A DNA stretch of 64,000 nt from Zonotrichia leucophrys gambelii (lineage: Eukaryota > Chordata > Aves > Passeriformes > Passerellidae). A model generated the notes under the pieces. It had not been told where the DNA came from. It saw only the letters and a program-made list of their open reading frames with translations, and made no database searches. The position numbers and the translations under genes were made by a program. The first letter of the stretch is position 1; every line of letters begins with the position of its first letter. Location of the stretch: the NCBI RefSeq assembly GCF_028769735.1, contig NC_088186.1, positions 9,269,001 through 9,333,000 on the forward strand, read 5' to 3'. Shown here in pieces: positions 57,675-64,000 of this stretch.

Positions 57675-58297
57675 TGTCAGGATCTCTGCTTGTCAGAGTG
57701 ATCCCGAGAAAAGTTCCAAAGTCTCTTTTCCCAGCCCAGCAGTCAAAGAAGGAGTCAGGGCTCTTCATTTCTCAGTCTCAAGGTTGTTTATTGTTCCTTA
57801 TCTATAAAAAATTTTCTCCTGCCCTTCTGAGGTCCCTCCAGCAGGACAGTTCCAGGCACTCTGCCTGCCCCCAGGGCAGTGTTATGCCTTTATACTAAAA
57901 ACTACCTGTGCAATGTTTACAATTACTTCCCAATACCCATCACCTATGTTAGACAGTGAGCTTCTACTCTAAACCAATCTGTAAGTGCCAACATCACAGC
58001 AGAAGATGGAGGCCAAGAAGAAGAAGGAGAAAGGCTGGGCATGCCCAAATCCCTCCATCTTGCCCCCTGAACCCCCATTCGAAAAACTCTAAAATCTACT
58101 TTTTCACTCTATGATAAATTCATTATCATTCTACTTAATTTGTCGTGGCTTGCAGATCTTCATCTAAGGTTGGTAATTTGCTCCACGGGTCATAATCAAA
58201 CCCACAGGTGTTCTGGGCTCTGTGCCAGGGTCTCTGAGCCCCCTGGCAGGGGTCTGGGCTGCTCAGGACAGACAGAGGGATGTCCTGGCTCCTGACA
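57675..58297 (-). mobile_element. Solo LTR, family C (6-bp TSD TTGGGG)
   Basis: 623 bp; minus strand TGTCAGGAGCCAGGACATCC to GAGATCCTGACA. TTGGGG at 57669-57674 and 58298-58303. Shares 'gtttagagtagaagctcact'-type U5 text and 'tttgattatgacccgtgg' with the other family C copies in diverged form. Confidence 0.85.
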
Positions 58298-58959
58298 TTG
58301 GGGGGCAGAGACACCAAAGCCCAGACCCAGAGGGACTGTGACAGTGAGGGAGAGCACAGACAAGCAGAGCACAGCTCCCCACAGTGCTGCTCCCGTGGGG
58401 TTTGCACCTGGCAGCTCAGATTCATTTTGGAAACGCTTCCAGCAGTTCCCCAGCCCAGCCAGGCCTTCAGCCACTCGCCCTTCACGGTGTCTGCCTTTAT
58501 CAGAAGGAAACCTCCCACAGCAACTCTGCAAAACTGTTCTCTAAGTGAGCCCCAGACTCTCTTTCCTAGGAAACAACCTGTGGAAGGGTCCTCCAATATC
58601 CACCATCAAACAAACACTCCAATATGCATCCCACAGCATCCTGAACTTCCCCTGGACAGAGCTGATGGCACAGGAGCACCCCACCTGCTGCTGATCCCAA
58701 AACCCCAAACTAAGGAAGGGAAGACCAGGGGGCAATTAATAGGGAGGAATTTGTTTCTTTAGCAGCTCTGGCTCCATCAGGCAGGAAAGTTTAGGATGCT
58801 CTCGGGGGAGGGAGGATTCTTGTCTCAAGGCAAACTGGCCTACTCACTCTATTTATAGAGGAGAGGCAGCATTTGAGCCCTGCTGCAGCTCAGCAGAGCC
58901 CACTGAGATGCTCTGCTCGTTATGCAAGTGCTCCAGCGTGGTGTTTGCTGGGTCTCCAG

Positions 58960-59349
58960 GACAAAGGAGGAACTGAGAATCTGACTCCATGTTCTTAGAA
59001 GGCTGATTTATTATTTTATGCACTTATATTAAAGAACGCTATACTGAAACTATACTAAAGAATAGAGAAAGGATACAGACAGAAGGTTACAAACAATAAT
59101 GAAAACTTGTGACTGTTTTCAGAGTCCTGAGGCAGCTGGACAGTGATTGGTCATTAAGTGAAAACAATTCACATGAAACCAGTCAAACAACCACCTGTTG
59201 GCTAAACAATCTCTTAACCACATTCAAAAGCAGCAAACACAGGAGAAGCAATCAGATAATTATTATTTTTATTTTTCTCTGAGGCTTCTCAGCTTCCCAG
59301 GAGAAGAAATCCTGGGCAAAGGGATTTTTTTAAAAATATGACAGTGACA
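58960..59349 (-). mobile_element. LTR family A lacking its U5 tip (TSD CTCCAG)
   Basis: 390 bp; minus strand starts TGTCACTGTCATATTT but ends CCTCCTTTGTC, about 25 nt short of related copies. Perfect CTCCAG at 58954-58959 and 59350-59355. Confidence 0.8.
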
Positions 59350-59355
59350 CTCCAG

Positions 59356-61055
59356 AGCCAGGTTTGTCCCCTGGCCCAGCCCCACATGGCCATGAGATGT
59401 CCCATGCAGGGCAGGAGTCCCCATCCAGCACATCCACAACTCAAGCACAGGACATCCCTCTGCTCACTGACAAAAACTGGGCCTGGAAAAGCAAAGTAGA
59501 GCATCCAGCTCTCCCTGAACCCCTCAGCTGGGATGGACATGGAATGCAAGGGGGAAAAAATGGGGTTGTTTGGAGGCTCCTGTGTTGTTGGGAATGGCAA
59601 CACCCTCTGCTCTCTGGTGTCAGTGCCAGGCCTGGGGACACCCCAGTGTCCCCTCATCCATGGTGGGGGGAGCAGAGCAGGGGATGCTGCTGCCAGCAGG
59701 GCTTTGGCCCTCAAGGTGCTGTCCCTCAAGATGCTGTCCCTGCTTTTGGGACCAAAACAGCCACTTTAGGACCAAAAGAGCCTCTCTGGCCACCTCCAAC
59801 ATCCACAGGAGGCAGATGTCAGGGGGTGACCATGATGCAGACAAATTAATGAATATCCCCTTTCTTCTCCTTATCTTCCCCAAGCAAATTTAGCCTCCTA
59901 AGAATGCTTTGCCTGCCTCCCATCTCAGCTGGTAATAACAGCAAAGGAGCCATCAATGGGAATTCAATCCTCATCTTTTAGGATAAGGGCACAGGGTATT
60001 TCAGGAATTCAGAGTTCTCTTCACAGCAAGAGCAAGAAAGGTACATTGAACTGCAAAATCCTATAAATCTCATGCTGTTGGGAGCCCTCGAAACTGAAAA
60101 TCTGTGATTTTATAACCAAACCCCAAATCTAATGCAGCCCTAAACAATGAGCCTTTCCTCACATTGCTCAGTCCAACTCTTGGAGCTTCCCACAGGGATG
60201 GGATCAAACTGCAGGGCTGTGAGGGTGAGCAGCACAGTAGGAATGGGTTTCCTTCCCACAGCATCTGCCACCTTGCCCAGCACAAGGGATTCAAGTAAAG
60301 CCACCGAAGAAAAATATTTAAATCTCCACAGATAAATTCCCAGCCAGAGCTGACTCTTACAGAGTCAGGGACACAATCATGGAGCAGAACGTGCTAAACA
60401 CAATGGGCTGTGCTGGTTTTAGGGATAATTCACCAAGACTGGGGATTTTCTGGGCACCTCCATCACCCCAGCAGCATGCCTTCTTACTTATTCATCATCC
60501 TCAATATTAACCTTTGAGAAACTGCTTAAAACTGCAAATTCAGATGCTACAGATCCTGTGACAGTCACAACCTTTGAGCCAGAAGGGACAATTAAGGCAC
60601 ATCACCCAGGGGTTCCTTCAGCACAAACAGAGCAGGGTTCGGAGTTTCCCTCAGGAAGGATCCAGCCTTTTCCAGCACAGCTCACACACCTGCAGGGACA
60701 CTGGGAATTGAGCTCCCAGACATGGCCCTGGCTGAATTTCTGCCACAGCACTCTGGAGCATCCAGTGGGGTGGGATGGTGAGAGGGCAGCTCTGCCTGCT
60801 GGGGCTGAGCACACTTCCCTTGGCAGTGCAAGGATCAAACCAATAATTCTGGGCACGGAGGGGCTGCCCCAGGTTGAACTGGACCCAGCAAAGAACACCA
60901 TTCCTCCTAAACTCACCTGCCAGGGGTGACTGGGGCAGCGAGAGCAGCTCCTGGTCCCTGCTGGAGGCCAAGGAGTGGTGGAGCCACCCCAGGCTGGGAT
61001 GTGGGGCTGCCCAGAGGCAACAGTGGTCTGGGGTTTACCAGACTGCCTCAGCCCC
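59356..61055. other. Unassigned intron sequence
   Basis: 60550-60620 may hold a very old CR1 tail ('agccagaagggacaattaag'); otherwise nothing identified. Confidence 0.45.
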
Positions 61056-61059
61056 AAAG

Positions 61060-61630
61060 TATATACTCAGAGTAAAGCAGCCCCACACTGTACATTCCTA
61101 AAGGAAACCTGTAGTAAACCAGCCCCACACTGTACATCCTTGTAAGAAACCTGTAGTAAACAAGCCCCAGTGAACATCCTTATAGGAAACCTGTAGTAAA
61201 CCAGCTCCAGTGAACATCCTTATAGGAAACCTGTAGTAAACCAGCTCCACACTGCACATCTGTTGTAAACCAGCCCTAATGCAAATCCTTACAGGAAACC
61301 TGTAATAAACCAGCCCCACTGCATGTCCATATAGGAAACCTGTGGTAAACAAGCCCCAGTGAACCTCCATATAGGGAACCTGTAGTAAACCAGCTCCACA
61401 CTGCACATCCTTATAGGAAACCTGTAGTAAACCAGCCCCAATGCACATTCTTACAGGAAACCTGTAGTAAACCAGCCCCACACTGCACATCCTTATAGGA
61501 AACCTGTAGTAAACCAGCCCCAAAGCACATGCATATAGGAAACCTGTAGTAAACCACTCCCGATGCACATCCTCTGAGTAAATCTGTCGTGAACCAGCCC
61601 CAGTGTTACATCCCCAGAGAAAACCTGCAC
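61060..61630. repeat. 42-bp minisatellite
   Basis: About 13 units of 'aggaaacctgtagtaaacc' plus 'agccccacactgcacatcc' plus 'ttat'. It is open on the minus strand, giving a repeated YYRF-type peptide, which is an artefact. Confidence 0.92.
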
Positions 61631-62104
61631 TCAGTGTGGGGAGTGCAATGGGTTCCAAGAGAGCCCCAGGAATTGTCCATTTACAATGTGGGGTTCCACT
61701 GCAGGGGCCTGGCTGGAACCTGAATGGTTTTGCCCCAGCCTTGGGGTGGGAGAGTCAAAGAAAACAAAAGCAGAGCACAGCTCTGGTGTGGGAAGGGCAC
61801 AGATGGCAGAGACTGACACTTCAGGGAGGAACACGGGATCTTAGCGAGTTCTTGCAACATTGCTTTTAACAAAAACTGGGTGAGAGCAAAACACTTCTGG
61901 AGACAAAGGCTCCTAATGGCAATGGCAGGGCCAGGGAAAGCCCTGATGTACCAGGCAGAGGCTGAAAAGAAAATGAGGATCCTGTCAACACACCCAGAGT
62001 CCCAGGTCAGATTGGAATATTTGGCAGGTCACTGCCTCAGGCTCCATCATGGCAATGGCATCAGTCTGAAATGGGGGTGACACCAAGTGACAACCTGGAA
62101 TTAT

Positions 62105-62190
62105 TGGGGAAAAGGGAAAGGGAAAAGGAAAGAGGGGAGGAAAGGAGAAAGGGGAGGGAAGGGAAAGGGGAAGGAAAAGGAAAATATTTG
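62105..62190 (+). repeat. Purine-rich tract
   Basis: GGGAAA and GGAAAG repeats, a shorter relative of the tract at 35.6 kb. Confidence 0.85.
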
Positions 62191-62791
62191 AGAGCATTTC
62201 AGTGATTTAGACCCAGGGGCTCCTTGCTCAGGCTCCTGGAGGCTTTCACACAGTGGCTGCCTGATTTCCCCACAGGCACAAACTGAGATTAGCAACAGCA
62301 GCCTCCCAACTTCCAGGCATTCGTGCACGGCTGAGTTCATTTCTTCAGCTGCTCCATAAGGGAAGTTAAAAGCACTTGGCACTGTTCAATTATCCCTTGC
62401 ACACATTTACCATGTGTCTGCAGTGTCCTAAGAGCTGCTTGTAGGGGACAGAGCTGTCCTTGTCCCTGTCTGTGCCTCCCTGGTGGCAGGAGGGTCACAG
62501 TGCCAGTGTCTGTCCTCACTCATTCCTACACAAGGACAGCAACTTTTAATGGGAAAAATTATTAAAACAGTGCTGAATATCAAGGGTAATGCCCAGCCTA
62601 AGATACTGGCAGTGCAGCTGCCACCTCAGCAATGCCTTGAGTTGCTCCAAGAAGAAATATTCAGATCACCACAGCCCCAGAGTCATCCTGCTGTGGATTA
62701 AAAACATGTGGAAGGCAAGGAAACCACTTTTGCCACTTCCATCTGGGAAGGTTGGGCACAGGCCAGCTGGAAGAGCCAGGAAAGGCTTCCT

Positions 62792-62835
62792 GCATCCATC
62801 CATCCATCCATCCATCCATCCATCCATCCATCCGC
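62792..62835. repeat. (CATC)n microsatellite
   Basis: About 11 perfect tetranucleotide units. Confidence 0.95.
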
Positions 62836-62937
62836 CCCTTCTCCCCAGGCTTTCTCAGGTGTTTCACATCCCACCTGGGGAGGCAGAGCTGGCCCCAACA
62901 CAGGGGCTGCACTGCCTGGGCAAAGCTCTGCTGAGAG

Positions 62938-63112
62938 CATGTGGTTATCTTGTGGTTAACTCATGTTGTGGTTATCTTGTGGTTAACTCATGGTTTATCT
63001 TCTGGTTATCTCATGGTTATCTGGTGGTTAACTCGTGGTTGAGTCATGGTTAACTCATGGTTATCTTCTGTTTAACTCATGGTTTTCTCATGGTTAACTC
63101 ATGGTTATTTCA
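62938..63112. repeat. 11-bp minisatellite
   Basis: About 16 half-units alternating 'tcatggttatct' and 'tgtggttaac'. Confidence 0.9.
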
Positions 63113-63115
63113 AGG

Positions 63116-64000
63116 TTGCAGGGGGAGCACACTGCCAAGGAGCAAGAGAGAAAGCCAAATAAACAATTTCTCTTTTGTTCTCCTCAAGATCTCCTGCTCT
63201 GGGTGAGGACACAACAATTCCCCCAGTCTCTGAAGCTTTGATACCTGTTAGATGTTAAATAGAGGCTCCCTCAGAGACCCCCCCAAGCCCAGCTTTACTG
63301 GGCCAGCCTGGTGGTTTCTGTACAGTCCTGGTGTGTCCATGGCAGCCCATTCCTGGGGGCTCTGGAGGAACATCTGCCAAGAAACCTGTGCCAATAATTT
63401 GGGTGTTTCTTACAGTCCCTCCTGCCTGGCATCTGCCACATGAACCAGCTCCTGGCCAAGACAGCTCAATTTGAGATTCTTCCCTCCTCATTCAGGGGCT
63501 TTGATCCCTTCCTGCCTCCTCCCAGGGACTTTATTCACCATCATTTGCTAAATGGAGCCCATGAGGTCCCCATGCTACACAAGAACCCCTCTGAACCTCA
63601 GGGCTCCCTCAGCCAGGAGCTCAGGAAAGCTTCAGCTCCAACAGTGAAGCTTTCCTTGGACTCCATGTCCCTTCTGTTGTCACCCAATAGAGGAATAAAT
63701 ATATTTTAGTGCTTTTTCTGCCATGAATTGCACATGCACAGAGGGTACCACCCTCACCCAGCAGAGCCAGGAGCACTCTGTGTTCCCCAAAGGCTCCAGG
63801 ACAACATCTGAGGTTACCAAGCAGCATCTCCTGGGAACACAGGTCAGCCCCAGGGCCTGTTCCCTTCCAGAAAACACAATTATTCACCTAATGGGCAATT
63901 TGCTGCCATCTGGACACGGAGAGCTTGACCTGTGCTGTGCCAGACGTCCCCATGAGCTCAGTGCTTGGCACCAGCAGGGCGCTGCCACTGCCTGGCACTG
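63116..64000. other. Unassigned intron sequence at window end
   Basis: No exon 3 of CACNA1B, repeat or RNA gene recognised up to the window edge. Confidence 0.45.

Larger units (their letters stand above)
15017..64000 (-). other. CACNA1B: CACNA1B intron 3, incomplete
   Basis: All sequence upstream of exon 4 on the gene's strand. Exon 3 should code the end of S2 to S3, including a highly conserved GWNVMDF stretch, and exon 2 should code S1. I searched the plus strand by eye for their reverse complements (for example a TCCATCAC core) and found none, so the intron probably extends past 64000. Repeats are listed separately. Gaps under about 1 kb between them that are not listed hold nothing I can identify. 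Confidence 0.65.

Noticed and set aside
61098..61658. 186-codon minus-strand frame with repeated YYRF peptide
   Set aside because: 42-bp minisatellite whose unit is divisible by three; an artefact of periodicity.
62752..62959. SIHP/WMDG repeated peptide frames
   Set aside because: (CATC)n microsatellite.

Overview
The window looks like an intronic stretch of a songbird (passerine) genome. It carries three coding exons of one host gene, all on the minus strand. They encode part of domain I of a voltage-gated calcium channel alpha-1 subunit and match CACNA1B (Cav2.2, N-type) better than CACNA1A or CACNA1E. By mammalian numbering these are exon 4 (14925-15016), exon 5 (11829-11981) and exon 6 (1518-1705). 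All three have consensus splice sites and compatible phases. Everything right of 15016 appears to be intron 3, which must then exceed 48.9 kb, because I could find neither exon 3 nor exon 2. The bird assignment rests on many CR1 LINE 3' ends, small ERV-derived solo LTRs with 5-6 bp target duplications, a tRNA-Trp-type primer site and abundant minisatellites.

Layout. 1-1.2 kb is unannotated intron 6. 1.2-6.7 kb holds exon 6, set in a roughly 27-bp minisatellite that was split by a 4.46-kb endogenous retrovirus (2011-6469). 6.9-11.8 kb (rest of intron 5) holds CR1, LTR copies and a small segmental duplication. 11.8-15.0 kb holds exons 5 and 4. 15.0-17.6 kb has two minisatellites, the first abutting the exon 4 acceptor and carrying a 105-bp palindromic insertion. 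18-64 kb is repeat-rich intron: solo LTRs of three families, about fifteen CR1 fragments, a higher-order tandem array (30.9-32.6 kb), a polypurine tract (35.6-35.85 kb), a 464-bp inverted repeat (50.2-52.0 kb) and further minisatellites.

The most striking feature is the retrovirus. Its two LTRs point inward (head to head), each followed by its own tRNA-Lys-type primer-binding site. Gag-pro-RT on the minus strand stops abruptly inside reverse transcriptase, where it runs into the inverted primer site. A perfect 5-bp target duplication (TGGAA) brackets the whole element, so it seems to have integrated as a DNA with two U3 ends. In the same host gene, a 105-bp insertion at 15354-15458 has 35-bp perfect inverted arms that are the U3 tip of a different LTR family. 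It is bracketed by a perfect 6-bp duplication (TGGTGT). Two other LTRs have odd U5 ends: one keeps part of the tRNA-Trp primer site and one lacks about 25 nt. Together they read as fossils of integration by reverse-transcription products with wrong or missing U5 ends.

No other host gene, tRNA, rRNA or CRISPR array is visible. Most long open frames in the window come from GC-rich tandem repeats or CR1 copies.
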